Below, one piece after another: positions 17,217 to 27,159 of a stretch of DNA of 64,000 bases. Numbering within the stretch: position 1 is the stretch's first letter; each line of letters starts with the position of its first letter. The stretch spans positions 1-64,000 of the forward strand of contig JANWWZ010000014.1 in the NCBI GenBank assembly GCA_025057115.1. Reading direction: 5' to 3'. The DNA comes from Bernardetiaceae bacterium. Its GTDB lineage: Bacteria > Bacteroidota > Bacteroidia > Cytophagales > Thermoflexibacteraceae. Under the pieces are notes generated by a model. It searched no databases and was not told the DNA's origin. It saw nothing but the letters and a program-made list of their open reading frames with translations. The position numbers and the translations under genes were made by a program.

Positions 17217-19646
17217 ATGAAAATTTCTTACCAGTGGCTCAAGGATTTCATTGATCTTCCCTACTCACCTGATGAAGTTGCCCACATGCTCACTTTGGCA
17301 GGGCTAGAAGTGGAATCCATTCATCGGGTAGAAACTGTCAAAGGAGGGCTTGCAGGTGTTGTGATTGGTCAGGTATTGACTTGCCAAAAACATCCTAATG
17401 CCGATAAGTTAAGCCTTACTACAGTGGACATAGGCGGCAGCGTGGTACCTATTGTATGCGGTGCGCCCAATGTAGCCGCAGGGCAAAAAGTGCTAGTAGC
17501 TACAGTAGGCACTACCCTCTACCCTACCAGCGGTGAACCTCTCACTATCAAGAAAGCTAAGATTCGCGGTCAAGTTTCTGAGGGCATGATTTGCGCCGAA
17601 GACGAGCTAGGCCTTGGACCCTCCCACGAAGGAATTATGGTCCTAGAAACTGATTTGCCGCCAGGCACTCCTGCTGCAGAATTTTTTCAACTACAGACAG
17701 ATTTCGTTTTTGAAATAGGACTGACCCCTAATCATGCCGATGCTGCTTCTCACTATGGCATTGCACGCGAGCTACATGCCTTAACGGGATTGCCTATTTG
17801 CTTTCCTGACCTACTTGAACTCTCACCTAAGGAAGCACCCACACTTATTCAAGTAATTGTAGAAGATCCACAAGGGTGCCCGCGCTACAGCGGCGTAGTC
17901 ATTCGCGGGGTAGAAGTGAAAGAATCTCCCCTATGGCTTCAACAACGCTTAAAGAGCGTGGGGCTCAATCCCATCAACAACGTAGTAGATGTAACCAATT
18001 ACGTACTTCACGAACTAGGGCAGCCATTGCACGCCTTCGACTTAGACAAAATTGCAGACTCCACTGTGCGCGTAAAAACTTTACCTGAAGGAACCCCGTT
18101 CCGCACTTTGGACGGAGTAGAAAGAACTCTTGCAGCCCAGGACCTAGTCATTTGCGATGGCAACAGCACTCCTTTGTGCATAGCAGGGGTTTTTGGAGGC
18201 AAGGAATCGGGCATTACTTCAAGCACAAAGGCTATTTTTTTAGAAAGTGCCTATTTTAACCCAGCTTACGTGCGCGCTACTTCTCTGCGCCATGGGTTGA
18301 AAACTGACGCTGCTTATCGCTTTGAGCGCGGCACGGATCCTAACATGACTATTAAAGCCTTGCAACGCGCTGCGGCTTTAATTCTCCAAACTGCTGGGGG
18401 AGAGATAGCTTCTCACGTTATTGATATCTATCCCCAGCCCATTCCACACCGGCAGTTCAGCATTTCTTACAAAAATATCGACAGGCTCATTGGCAAAAAA
18501 TTAGACCGATCTCTCATTAGGCAAATTCTGCAGCGGCTTGAAATCAATATCCTACAAGCAACTGATGAGGCCATGGTAGTTTCCGTACCCCCTTACCGAG
18601 TGGATATTTACCGCGATGCAGATATTGTAGAAGAAATTTTGCGCATCTACGGCTATGACAAGATAGAGCTACAACCTTGTCTCAAAGCCGATTACCTAGC
18701 TGAGCACTCCTTTCCTGACAAATTCCGTTTTCGGATGGAGCTCACCAAAATGCTGGCAGGCAGCGGTTTTCAAGAAATTGTCTGCAATTCCCTTACAAAG
18801 CCTACTTACGCCCAAGCTATGGGTGTTCCTCCAGAAGAAAATGTGCTCATTCTCAATCCTTTAGGAGTGGAGCTAAGTGCATTGCGGCGCACGTTGCTTT
18901 TTTCTGGTTTGGAAGTGATTGCCTACAACATTCACCGCCGACAAAAAGACCTCAAATTGTTTGAGTTTGGGAAAATTTATTATCGCCACCCTTCAGGAGA
19001 GCAAACAGCTGGCTACGTAGAACAAGAATTGCTCTCTTTGTTTGCTACAGGCAATCAAAGGACAGAAAGCTGGCTATACCCTGATCAAAAAGCCGATTTC
19101 TTTTATCTAAAAGGTGCTTTGCAAAAAATATTGCAAAAATTTGGTGCTGCTGATAGGGTAGCTGTAAAAGAAATTGATGAAGATCCGCTTCTTGCCTATG
19201 GACTTGCCGTATTGCTTCAAGGGCGCGAAATAGCTCGTCTAGGGGCTGTCAAGTGGCAACACCTCAAACTTGTTGACCTAAAGCAAGCAGTTTTCTATGG
19301 GCAAGTGGATTGGACTTATCTGGTGGAAAAATACCAGCCTGTGGTTTACAAAGAAATACCCAAATTTCCAGAAGTGCGCAGGGACTTATCCCTCGTGTTA
19401 GATTGCTCTGTCACGTTTGACCAAATTCGGGACCTTGTCCAGCAAACTGAACACCGATTGATAAAATCAATTAACGTGTTTGACGTATTTGTTTCAGAGA
19501 GTTTGGGAAGCAATAAAAAAGCCTATGCCATCAGCTTTATTCTACAAGATTCAGAACAAACCCTTACCGACCAAGTCATTGATAAAACAATGGATAAGCT
19601 CATGGAGGCTTTTCAACGCGAGCTAGGAGCCGTGATTAGAAAGTAA
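17217..19646 (+). CDS. pheT: Phenylalanine--tRNA ligase beta subunit
   Basis: 809 residues, full bacterial length. An EMAP-like tRNA-binding domain lies at about 40-150 (HPNADKLSLTTVD), the B3/B4 editing domain at about 210-390 (NPINNVVDVTNYVLHELGQP), the B5 domain at about 405-475 (YRVDIYRDADIVEEILRIYG just after it), a catalytic-like core domain to about 700, and the ferredoxin-fold anticodon-binding domain at the end (FPEVRRDLSLVLD). It pairs with PheS, which is not in the window. It probably leads an operon with the two membrane-protein genes downstream (gaps of 46 and 9 bp). Confidence 0.97.
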   Translation: MKISYQWLKDFIDLPYSPDEVAHMLTLAGLEVESIHRVETVKGGLAGVVIGQVLTCQKHPNADKLSLTTVDIGGSVVPIVCGAPNVAAGQKVLVATVGTTLYPTSGEPLTIKKAKIRGQVSEGMICAEDELGLGPSHEGIMVLETDLPPGTPAAEFFQLQTDFVFEIGLTPNHADAASHYGIARELHALTGLPICFPDLLELSPKEAPTLIQVIVEDPQGCPRYSGVVIRGVEVKESPLWLQQRLKSVGLNPINNVVDVTNYVLHELGQPLHAFDLDKIADSTVRVKTLPEGTPFRTLDGVERTLAAQDLVICDGNSTPLCIAGVFGGKESGITSSTKAIFLESAYFNPAYVRATSLRHGLKTDAAYRFERGTDPNMTIKALQRAAALILQTAGGEIASHVIDIYPQPIPHRQFSISYKNIDRLIGKKLDRSLIRQILQRLEINILQATDEAMVVSVPPYRVDIYRDADIVEEILRIYGYDKIELQPCLKADYLAEHSFPDKFRFRMELTKMLAGSGFQEIVCNSLTKPTYAQAMGVPPEENVLILNPLGVELSALRRTLLFSGLEVIAYNIHRRQKDLKLFEFGKIYYRHPSGEQTAGYVEQELLSLFATGNQRTESWLYPDQKADFFYLKGALQKILQKFGAADRVAVKEIDEDPLLAYGLAVLLQGREIARLGAVKWQHLKLVDLKQAVFYGQVDWTYLVEKYQPVVYKEIPKFPEVRRDLSLVLDCSVTFDQIRDLVQQTEHRLIKSINVFDVFVSESLGSNKKAYAISFILQDSEQTLTDQVIDKTMDKLMEAFQRELGAVIRK

Positions 19647-19692
19647 TAGTTGCTCTCATGCCTAAACTTTATTAGCAAAACACAGCACGGCT

Positions 19693-20214
19693 ATGGATAT
19701 TTTAATAGAAATTGTGAGAATTGTACTGCCTGCCAGCTTAGTCCTTTACGGAATGTATTTAACTGCACGGACCTTTCTTCACAAAGACTTTGAAAGGCGC
19801 CTACTGGAGCTAAAAATCAAGCATACAGATATTACTTTGCCTTTGCGTTTGCAGGCTTATGAACGCATGACGCTATTTTTAGAGCGTATTTCAGCGCCTC
19901 AATTGCTCACGCGCCTCAATCAAGGGGAGTTAAAAGCCGTCGAACTGCATGCACTTTTACTGCAAGAAATCCGCAATGAGTTTTCATATAATCTTTCTCA
20001 ACAAGTGTATATGAGCGATCAAGTATGGGAAAAAATTCGCTCAGCGGTGGACAACATGGTAGCCCTTATCAATGACTCGGCTTCTGAAGTACCCCCTGAT
20101 GCTCCTGCTCTACAACTTGCCAAAGCCATTATTGGCAACATCATCGAACAAGACAACGACATTACCAGCGAAGCCCTAAAATTGCTAAAGGCAGAAGTGC
20201 GCAATCTTTTGTAA
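19693..20214 (+). CDS. Conserved Bacteroidota membrane-anchored protein (DUF7935-like)
   Basis: 173 residues: one N-terminal membrane helix (about 7-28, IVLPASLVLYGMYLTAR) and a cytoplasmic, mostly helical domain with LRLQAYERMTLFLERI and a long acidic/Leu-rich tail. Proteins with the LQAYERM(T/A)LFLERI segment are common in Bacteroidota and have no assigned role. It starts 46 bp after pheT and ends 9 bp before the DUF2339 gene, so it is likely co-expressed with both. Confidence 0.7.
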   Translation: MDILIEIVRIVLPASLVLYGMYLTARTFLHKDFERRLLELKIKHTDITLPLRLQAYERMTLFLERISAPQLLTRLNQGELKAVELHALLLQEIRNEFSYNLSQQVYMSDQVWEKIRSAVDNMVALINDSASEVPPDAPALQLAKAIIGNIIEQDNDITSEALKLLKAEVRNLL

Positions 20215-20223
20215 CTTAGCACG

Positions 20224-22836
20224 ATGCCAGAGACACCCCAACACGAGCCACCTCATCAGGACTCCCATGTCCAAGATAACTCCTCTGCAGGCTCTACTAC
20301 TCCTCTTAAAGAGGAGTTAGATAAATTTATAGCTGAAATTTTGGCTAATCGCGAGGCTATCTATCAAGGCAAAGGCAATTACGCTCCTGTACCAGAAGAA
20401 GACGAAGAATATCGCCTGTTGCGCCAGAAAGGGCTTCAAGAAGCCACGCGCAACTACGATATTAGCCACTATCCTTTTTACGTTCCCCCACAAGAACGAG
20501 AAAACCAAGAGAAACAACAAAGAGAAGAACAACCAACCATAGATTGGAAGAAAATAGAGCAAAAAGTTTACTTGAAAGCCTTTCTAGAGCCTGATGAAGA
20601 TGAGCTAGAAGAGCAGATCCGAGCAGTGTCGGGACGGAAACTATCTTATGAGCAAACGCGTCGAATTATTCTGGAAAGGATCGCCAAAAGCAAAAGCGAT
20701 TTTGAGCAGTTTATTTATGAAGATATTTTCAGCAAAGTTGCTGCTTTGATTTTCAGCCTCGGCGTAGCGATGCTTATCCGCTACGGGATTTCTGAAGGCA
20801 TATTGCCAGAATGGGCGCGTGTAAGTATAGGGGTGCTGGTAGCAGGCATTCTGTTTGTCATTGCCAAGCGTTTAGAATACCGCAACCAAACTTTTAGCCT
20901 ACTGTTTGCCACTTCTGCCTTTTGCATTTTGTATTACACCAATTACTTAGCCTTCAAAACATATGGTTTTCTTAGTCAGCCCGCAGCGTTTCTGCTCATG
21001 CTTAGCATTGTAGGGCTAGCCCTTTGGCTCTCCCTTCACTATAACAGGCTATATTTTGCTGTGCTGGCTTTGCTGGGGGCTTATCTGACCCCCTTTGCCA
21101 TAGCAGGCGAAAAAGTAAACTACGACTATTTTTTTGCTTACTTATGGCTTATTAGTGCAACTACTATTGCCATTGCCTACTTTAAAAACTGGATTTTGCT
21201 CAATTACTTGACGTTTATCACTACAATAGCTCTTTTTTCTGGGTGGATGTGGCGCATGAATCTAGCCAGTTTAGCAGCTTTGCAAACGGGATTATTTTTT
21301 AGCACAATTTTTTACCTTACCTATTTCATCATGCACTTACTGCACAGTTTGCGCCCTCTAAAAAGCCCTACAGAAGTGCCCATGAGTGAAAGGGATTTGT
21401 TCTTTTTCAATGCTAATGCGATATTTTTTGCCTTTGTGGTATACCGGCTGCTGAGTGCTCACTTTCTCGTACAAGAGTACTTCGGCTGGTGGCTAATGGC
21501 GCTTGGGCTGCTTAACGGTGCTTTCGGTGGTTGGCTTTATTACAAAGCCCATGCTGACTATCACATTAGGAAGTACATGCAATTGATTTTCTTGGTAAGT
21601 GCTAACCTTGCTATTATTTTTTTATGCCAAACGCGCAATGCACTTCATTTAGCATGGCTATCAGAGTGCTTTTTGTTGATGTTAATAGGACGCTACTGGA
21701 AAGCATCTATTTTCCGAGATGTGTTCGTAATTGTACTGGCAGCCTCTTTCATTGCTTTGCTGACTATCTGGTATGCCACTTACGTTATCCGAAGTAACCA
21801 ACCATTTTTGTTTAATGATGCTGTTTTTGCCACTTCAGCCACCATCGTTGCCTATGTAGCTTGTTTGATATTGGTGCGCCAGCAAGCCCAACACACCCGT
21901 GAAAAGCTCATGTTTATTACCTATGATGCCAATACACTGCAAGTGTTGTTAGCAGCAAGCAGTGTGGCGCTGTTTTATTTATCAGGCAATATAGAGCTTA
22001 CGTATCATCGGTTTTCCCATCCTTCTCTTGAGCGTTTGGTCATTGGCATTTACAACACAGTATTTGCCATTTTGCTATGGATAGCTGTCCTCCAAATAAA
22101 GAACAAGCGCTTTCAGTTTATTGCCAATTATGTTTTAATGGCTGCCGTCATTTCTTACATCGTTTTTGCGCATTCTCATACAGTGCAGTTGCGCAACGAG
22201 TTTTTAAGTGGAATTAGCAAGCCTTTTTGGTTTTTTACCCACTACATCAACCTGACTCTCGATTTGCTGGCAATTTACCTGATTTTGTCTTACGAGTATG
22301 GAATTTTTAACCCTGCTGCAGAAGAGGACCAGCAGAATGACCAGGAAGAAAATGCATCCCCCTTGAGAATTAATTACCTAGTATGGCTTGCCTGCAGTGC
22401 CTTAGTGTTTCACCTAACTGCTGAGCTAGATCATCTTTACATTATTTTCAATTACGTGCCAGGCACTTCGGTTCAGGAAAGCGTTTCCAATTCCTTAAAA
22501 CAAACCCGAGTTTTCTTTTATCCTATTCTTTGGTCGCTAATTGCTTTTGCGTGGATGCTACTGGGCATTAGATGGCGCATTAAAGATTTGCGAATTATCG
22601 CTTCCATATTGCTGGGTGTGATGCTTATTAAACTGCTAGCATACGATATATGGTATCTTTCTCGATTTGCGCAAATTCTATTGCTTCTTATCATCGGCGC
22701 ACTATTGTTATTGGTTTCTTATCTCAATACTCAACTGAGGCGCTTACTGATAGAGGGCACTATCAATATTGAGGAAATTTACCGCAAACTGACTGGAAAA
22801 AGCACAGATAACTCACCGCCCCCCTTACAGCAATAG
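20224..22836 (+). CDS. DUF2339 multi-span membrane protein
   Basis: 870 residues. An acidic, glutamine-rich cytoplasmic N-terminus of about 165 residues (KIEQKVYLKAFLEPDEDELEEQ) precedes more than twenty hydrophobic segments that fill the rest. IYEDIFSKVAALIFSLGVAMLIRYGI opens the membrane part and matches the DUF2339 pattern of large bacterial integral membrane proteins with unknown function. The C-terminal SRFAQILLLLIIGALLLLVSYL is also typical. Its close coupling to the preceding small membrane protein suggests they act together. Confidence 0.85.
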   Translation: MPETPQHEPPHQDSHVQDNSSAGSTTPLKEELDKFIAEILANREAIYQGKGNYAPVPEEDEEYRLLRQKGLQEATRNYDISHYPFYVPPQERENQEKQQREEQPTIDWKKIEQKVYLKAFLEPDEDELEEQIRAVSGRKLSYEQTRRIILERIAKSKSDFEQFIYEDIFSKVAALIFSLGVAMLIRYGISEGILPEWARVSIGVLVAGILFVIAKRLEYRNQTFSLLFATSAFCILYYTNYLAFKTYGFLSQPAAFLLMLSIVGLALWLSLHYNRLYFAVLALLGAYLTPFAIAGEKVNYDYFFAYLWLISATTIAIAYFKNWILLNYLTFITTIALFSGWMWRMNLASLAALQTGLFFSTIFYLTYFIMHLLHSLRPLKSPTEVPMSERDLFFFNANAIFFAFVVYRLLSAHFLVQEYFGWWLMALGLLNGAFGGWLYYKAHADYHIRKYMQLIFLVSANLAIIFLCQTRNALHLAWLSECFLLMLIGRYWKASIFRDVFVIVLAASFIALLTIWYATYVIRSNQPFLFNDAVFATSATIVAYVACLILVRQQAQHTREKLMFITYDANTLQVLLAASSVALFYLSGNIELTYHRFSHPSLERLVIGIYNTVFAILLWIAVLQIKNKRFQFIANYVLMAAVISYIVFAHSHTVQLRNEFLSGISKPFWFFTHYINLTLDLLAIYLILSYEYGIFNPAAEEDQQNDQEENASPLRINYLVWLACSALVFHLTAELDHLYIIFNYVPGTSVQESVSNSLKQTRVFFYPILWSLIAFAWMLLGIRWRIKDLRIIASILLGVMLIKLLAYDIWYLSRFAQILLLLIIGALLLLVSYLNTQLRRLLIEGTINIEEIYRKLTGKSTDNSPPPLQQ

Positions 22837-23027
22837 CATTTGGCAAAAAAGTTAAATGGTTGCAAGTTTATCTATTTGCTTTGCCAGTAAAGTAGTTGTT
22901 TAGGTTTTGTGATTTTTGCACAGTAAAATAATTGGCTTGTCAAGGCACATTGAATTTTGGGCACCTTTTAGTAAAGTTGTGTGATAATTTATCTAATTAA
23001 CTATTGCCATAACAACAATTTTGAGCA

Positions 23028-24644
23028 ATGACCTACGATCCCATCACTCTTTCTATTCTTTGGTCGCGTTTGCTAGCCATTGTGGATGAGGCTGGCACTA
23101 CCCTGCAGCGCACTGCTTTTTCTACTGTTACTCGAGAAAGCAACGATTTTGCAGTAGTACTTATGGACCGCTATGGGCAATCCGTTGCCCAGTCGAGCAT
23201 TAGCGTTCCTTCGTTTTTAGGCGTGTTACCCATGCTTACAAAGGCATTGTTGAAAGACTATTTTCCCCCCGATGCTTGGCAAGAAGGCGATGTCGTCATG
23301 ACTAATGATCCTTGGCTTTGTGCTGGACATAAACCCGACATTGGCATTGTTTCACCCATTTTCCGAAAAGGCAAGCTCATCGGCTTCATAGGCACTATTG
23401 CGCACTCTCCTGACATGGGAGGCAGTCTTTGGGGTGCTGGTGCACGCGATCTTTACGAAGAAGGACTCATGGTTCCTCCTACTAAACTTTATCAAGCTGG
23501 CAAGCCCAACCAAACGCTATTCCAATTGATAGAAGCCAACGTAAGAGCCCCCAGACAGACAATAGGCGATATACGCGCTCAAGTGGCAGCCAACGATCAA
23601 GGCATTCGCTCCTTGCAAAAGCTATTAGATGAAATGCACATGGACGATATAGAAGACCTAGCTGCGCAAATCATCGCTGCTACGGAAAAAGCAATGCGCC
23701 AAGCTATTGCCCAAGCCCCCGACGGAGTTTACCGCTATAGCTACGATGCCGATGGCGATGGAATAAATGAACCTGTGCACATCGAATGCACCCTCACTAT
23801 CAAAGGCGAAGAAATTACAGTGGACTACACGGGTACTTCAGGAGCGCATTCCTTAGGCATTAATGCCGTGTTAAACTACACTTATGCTTATACAGCCTAC
23901 CCCATCAAGTGCGTATTTAGCCCAGAGGTGCCCAACAACGAAGGTGCTTTCCGACCTATCAAAGTAACTGCTCCTAAAGGTTGTTTGCTCAATGCACAAA
24001 AACCTTCTCCCTTAGGAGCACGCAACATTACGGGCAATATTCTCTACGCTCCTGTGTTTGGAGCCTTGGCGCAGGCAGTTCCTCACCAAGTCCAAGCCGA
24101 TTGCGGAGCCGCTTGCTGGATTGTAGTCCTCAATGGGCAACATACTGACCGCAAAAAACCCGAGCCTACTTTTGTAGAATACTTTTTCCTCAACGGCGGT
24201 TATGGAGCCAGACCCACTGCCGACGGGCTGCCTACCTTGAGCTTTCCAACTAATGTAGCCAATGTACCCATAGAAGTACTGGAAAACGACGCTCCTATAC
24301 TGGTAACAGAAAAATCGCTTATTTCAGGTTCAGGAGGAGCAGGACAGTACCGCGGTGGATTAGGACAGCGCTTTAGTTTCAAAATGATTGGTAAAGAACC
24401 CATTAATATTTCCATTTTAACTGAAAAAATTCGCACAGAAGCCCATGGACTTTGTGGCGGCAAAAATGGCAGAAAGGGGGCTATCCGCATCGTGCCAGAG
24501 CGCTGGATTCCCCCCAAAGGACTTGCAAAACTCTACCCAGGAGATGAACTCATTTTAGAGCTGCCAGGAGGAGGAGGTTTCGGCGACCCTGCCCTAAGAG
24601 ACCCCAAAGCAATTGAGCGCGACAAGCAGCTAGGCTATGTATAA
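23028..24644 (+). CDS. Hydantoinase B/oxoprolinase family protein
   Basis: 538 residues covering the whole HyuB domain: MTYDPITLSILWSRLLAI at the start, TNDPWLCAGHKPDIG near residue 95 and PGGGGFGDP at the end. HyuB subunits work with HyuA in ATP-dependent opening of hydantoin or 5-oxoproline rings, or in acetone carboxylases. No hyuA lies within the window near it, so the partner must be elsewhere or the enzyme acts alone. It stands apart from its neighbours by 190 bp upstream and a convergent gene downstream. Confidence 0.88.
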   Translation: MTYDPITLSILWSRLLAIVDEAGTTLQRTAFSTVTRESNDFAVVLMDRYGQSVAQSSISVPSFLGVLPMLTKALLKDYFPPDAWQEGDVVMTNDPWLCAGHKPDIGIVSPIFRKGKLIGFIGTIAHSPDMGGSLWGAGARDLYEEGLMVPPTKLYQAGKPNQTLFQLIEANVRAPRQTIGDIRAQVAANDQGIRSLQKLLDEMHMDDIEDLAAQIIAATEKAMRQAIAQAPDGVYRYSYDADGDGINEPVHIECTLTIKGEEITVDYTGTSGAHSLGINAVLNYTYAYTAYPIKCVFSPEVPNNEGAFRPIKVTAPKGCLLNAQKPSPLGARNITGNILYAPVFGALAQAVPHQVQADCGAACWIVVLNGQHTDRKKPEPTFVEYFFLNGGYGARPTADGLPTLSFPTNVANVPIEVLENDAPILVTEKSLISGSGGAGQYRGGLGQRFSFKMIGKEPINISILTEKIRTEAHGLCGGKNGRKGAIRIVPERWIPPKGLAKLYPGDELILELPGGGGFGDPALRDPKAIERDKQLGYV

Positions 24645-24807
24645 AAAAATTAAATTTATTTAACATGATTCGTCCACTGAGCTTGATTTTACATGCGTCA
24701 ACATAACAAATTATTGATTGAATTAACAAAGCGAGCTATATCAACTTGCAGTGATGTCCAAGCCTTTGCAAGTGCGCTTGTTTTTGGTACTTTGTCAAGC
24801 CAACGGA

Positions 24808-25809
24808 CTAAATGCGAAGGACATTGACAGTAAACAGTACATCTAACGCCAGTAGTAAAATAGCCATTAGGAGAAAATAGTAGTAGTTATTTGCAGCCAC
24901 GTCGAGCTGTTTTTTGTCCATTAGCTCACCTTCTATTTGGTTAATCGTTTCAAGGAGTCGGTTGGTTTCCACCTTATCCGCATTGATTTCAAAATACCTT
25001 CCCCCGGTGCGTTCAGCTATCTGTTCCATAAGTGTTCGATTCAAGCGCGTGATGACTTCCCTTCCAGAAGCATCGCGTTTAAAGCTCTTTTGGCGAAAGG
25101 GTATCCGACTTCCTTCTTCTGTGCCAACGCCCAAAGTAAAAATGCGAATTTCACTTTGCTCAAATTTCTTAATCATTTTATCTGTTTCCTCTCCAAAATC
25201 CTCTCCATCGCTTACAAGAAGGAGTAACTTAGCTTGGGGAGCTTTTTTTTGTACTTCGGTCGTATCGGTCAATTTTCGGTAGGCTAAGGCTAAAGGTTGA
25301 GCAAAATCAGTCCCTGTAGTGGGCAGCAAGGAAGTTTTGAGGGATTCAATCCAGGTCAGCAAGGCACTGCGATCATAAGTGAGGGGACATTGAATAAAGG
25401 CTTCTGTTGAAAATATAATCAACCCTACGCGATCATGGTTGAGATTTTCTACCAGTTTTTTTAACTCAAATTTGGCTTTTGCAAGGCGAGAAGGTGGTAC
25501 ATCGGTAGCATCCATGGAAAGGGACAGGTCAATAGCTATGTAAATATCCTTTCCTACGGATTTTATTTCTCTTTTTATCAATTCTCCAAAAGCAGGTCCC
25601 AGCAGGGCAACAATAAGCAAGCTGAAATATGCGCTTCGCAACGCAAACTTGATCCACAAGCCTTTGGCAGACACTTGTAGCAGTTTTGCCAGACGATAAA
25701 TGCGGAAAATATAAGCCCCGTACAGCAGCACAAAAACTGCTATAAAGATGGCATGGCTGATGCTAAAGGGATAAAACCACTGCATGACTGTGAGAAAGTT
25801 AGCTAACAA
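24808..25809 (-). CDS. VWA domain protein, BatA-like
   Basis: 333 residues: two membrane helices at about 17-40 and 56-75, a periplasmic or cytoplasmic von Willebrand A domain (about 88-290) and a C-terminal helix. The MIDAS metal site is complete: DLSLS at 94-98, the threonine in LPTTGTDF and the aspartate in VSDGEDF. BatA/BatB proteins belong to the Bat (Bacteroides aerotolerance) set with a MoxR ATPase and a DUF58 protein; none of these is next to it here. It overlaps the preceding methyltransferase gene by 7 bp. Confidence 0.85.
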   Translation of the reverse strand: MLANFLTVMQWFYPFSISHAIFIAVFVLLYGAYIFRIYRLAKLLQVSAKGLWIKFALRSAYFSLLIVALLGPAFGELIKREIKSVGKDIYIAIDLSLSMDATDVPPSRLAKAKFELKKLVENLNHDRVGLIIFSTEAFIQCPLTYDRSALLTWIESLKTSLLPTTGTDFAQPLALAYRKLTDTTEVQKKAPQAKLLLLVSDGEDFGEETDKMIKKFEQSEIRIFTLGVGTEEGSRIPFRQKSFKRDASGREVITRLNRTLMEQIAERTGGRYFEINADKVETNRLLETINQIEGELMDKKQLDVAANNYYYFLLMAILLLALDVLFTVNVLRI

Positions 25810-26711
25810 CTAGCAAAGCGGCAAAAGATACCTAAAGGCAATCGCCTTCCTGCCCGATCGGGGATGTAGAGCTCACCAATTTCCATGTGAGCTACTTGAC
25901 CAAAAATCGTGTTGACGAGATTTTCGACAATCAAAGGGGAAAAGCCCATAGAATAGAGGTTGATGATGCAAAAATGATGGTCAGGGTCGAGCAATTGAGC
26001 ACAATTTTTCAACAGGGGATTAAGGTGTTCTTCCAAGACCCATTTTTCTCCTTGGGGTCCGCGTCCATAAGCAGGAGGGTCTAAAATTAATCCTTGATAG
26101 CGATGCTGCCGCCGCACTTGGCGAGCTACAAACTTAGGGGCATCATCCACAATCCAACGGATGCCATCTAGCTGAGAGGCTTCCATGCTTTCGCGCGCCC
26201 AACTAATGACCTGTTTGACGGAATCTACGTGAGTTACCTCCGCTCCTGCATGGCGTGCTACCAAAGAAGCAATGCCTGTATAAGCAAATAAATTTAACAC
26301 TTTAGGTGATTTTACAGGCATTTGATTAATTTTTTCTGTAATATAATCCCAATTAACGGCTTGTTCGGGAAAAATGCCTACGTGCTTGAAAGAAGAAAGA
26401 GAAATTTTGAGTTTGAGTTGCAAATTTTTTCGCTGATAAGTCATCCACCACTTTTCGGGTTGGTCGGGGCGAGCATGCCATTTACCTCTTTCGTGTTCGG
26501 AAAAAGCATGATGGTTGTGGCGCCGAAACCATGCCCCTGCCATTTGTTGCCATTCTTCTTGAGCCAGTGCTTTGTCCCAAATTGCCTGTGGTTCAGGGCG
26601 AGCTACTATGTGTTTGCCAAATCGCTCTAGTTTTTCAAATCCACCGCTGTCTATTAACTCGTAATCAGGCCAGGGCACAGGAGTCAGTGCTTGGATGGGA
26701 AGCATGTTCAT
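25803..26711 (-). CDS. Class I SAM-dependent methyltransferase (RlmI/RlmK-like, 23S rRNA)
   Basis: 302 residues. The SAM site is VLNLFAYTGIASL (138-150) with the acidic HVDSVKQ after strand beta2, and the catalytic-side motif is LDPPAYGRGP (210-219), as in the rRNA cytosine/guanine methyltransferases of the RlmI and RlmK/L group. The N-terminal third is a short beta-rich domain rather than a PUA domain. Bacteroidota carry this shorter form. The modified base cannot be told from sequence. Confidence 0.82.
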   Translation of the reverse strand: MNMLPIQALTPVPWPDYELIDSGGFEKLERFGKHIVARPEPQAIWDKALAQEEWQQMAGAWFRRHNHHAFSEHERGKWHARPDQPEKWWMTYQRKNLQLKLKISLSSFKHVGIFPEQAVNWDYITEKINQMPVKSPKVLNLFAYTGIASLVARHAGAEVTHVDSVKQVISWARESMEASQLDGIRWIVDDAPKFVARQVRRQHRYQGLILDPPAYGRGPQGEKWVLEEHLNPLLKNCAQLLDPDHHFCIINLYSMGFSPLIVENLVNTIFGQVAHMEIGELYIPDRAGRRLPLGIFCRFASC

Positions 26712-26727
26712 TTTCGTCTAATGATGG

Positions 26728-26735
26728 CAAAACTA
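26728..26735 (-). promoter_or_regulatory. TAnnTTTG box of the methyltransferase gene
   Basis: On the minus strand TAGTTTTG ends 16 nt before the ATG at 26711. It touches the 3' end of the next gene upstream on the same strand; no -33 element is clear. Confidence 0.35.
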
Positions 26736-27116
26736 CTACGGAGTTACTATTGCCACTTCACTTACTCGGTGGAGCGCGTCGAAACGGATTTGTACATAGC
26801 GTCCCTTTTTAGCCATTTGTTTTTGGCATTGTTTGCCTTTTTCTATGTAATAATAGTAAAATTTCATGCCACGCTCTGCAATTTCTATGGCATCGGCTTT
26901 GCCCAACAACTTGCGCACTTGCATTTCGCCAAAGGCATGTTCAAGCAGATAGGGTTTAACAATATTTATAAAACCTTCCAGCTGTTTTTGCCGTAAATTG
27001 CTACATCCCATAGCATCGCTGCGCCAAGTGGAAAAGTCAAATCCCTTAGGTACCTCAGGCGCACCACAGCTAAAAATAATTAACCACAACGAGAAAAAAG
27101 TTGCTGTTTTTTTCAT
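26736..27116 (-). CDS. Small lipoprotein, BamE/SmpA-like fold possible
   Basis: 126 residues. MKKTATFFSLWLIIFSCGAPE is a lipoprotein signal with Cys17 or nearby. The mature part has two helices ending in FGEMQVRKLLGKADAIE and then beta-strand stretches YYYYIEKGKQC and VQIRFDALHRVSEVAIV. A helix-turn with a GKP/GKAD-like turn followed by strands is the layout of SmpA/BamE-type proteins, but similarity is weak and I would not assign a role. It diverges from the DUF4178 gene with only 43 bp between. Confidence 0.65.
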   Translation of the reverse strand: MKKTATFFSLWLIIFSCGAPEVPKGFDFSTWRSDAMGCSNLRQKQLEGFINIVKPYLLEHAFGEMQVRKLLGKADAIEIAERGMKFYYYYIEKGKQCQKQMAKKGRYVQIRFDALHRVSEVAIVTP

Positions 27117-27159
27117 ATTAGTTTATAACTTAGCAACAAAACTTACAAAGTAGAGCACT

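Noticed and set aside
26691-26996. 101-codon plus-strand frame over the small lipoprotein
   Set aside because: It is antisense to two genes, crosses their intergenic gap and has no motif.
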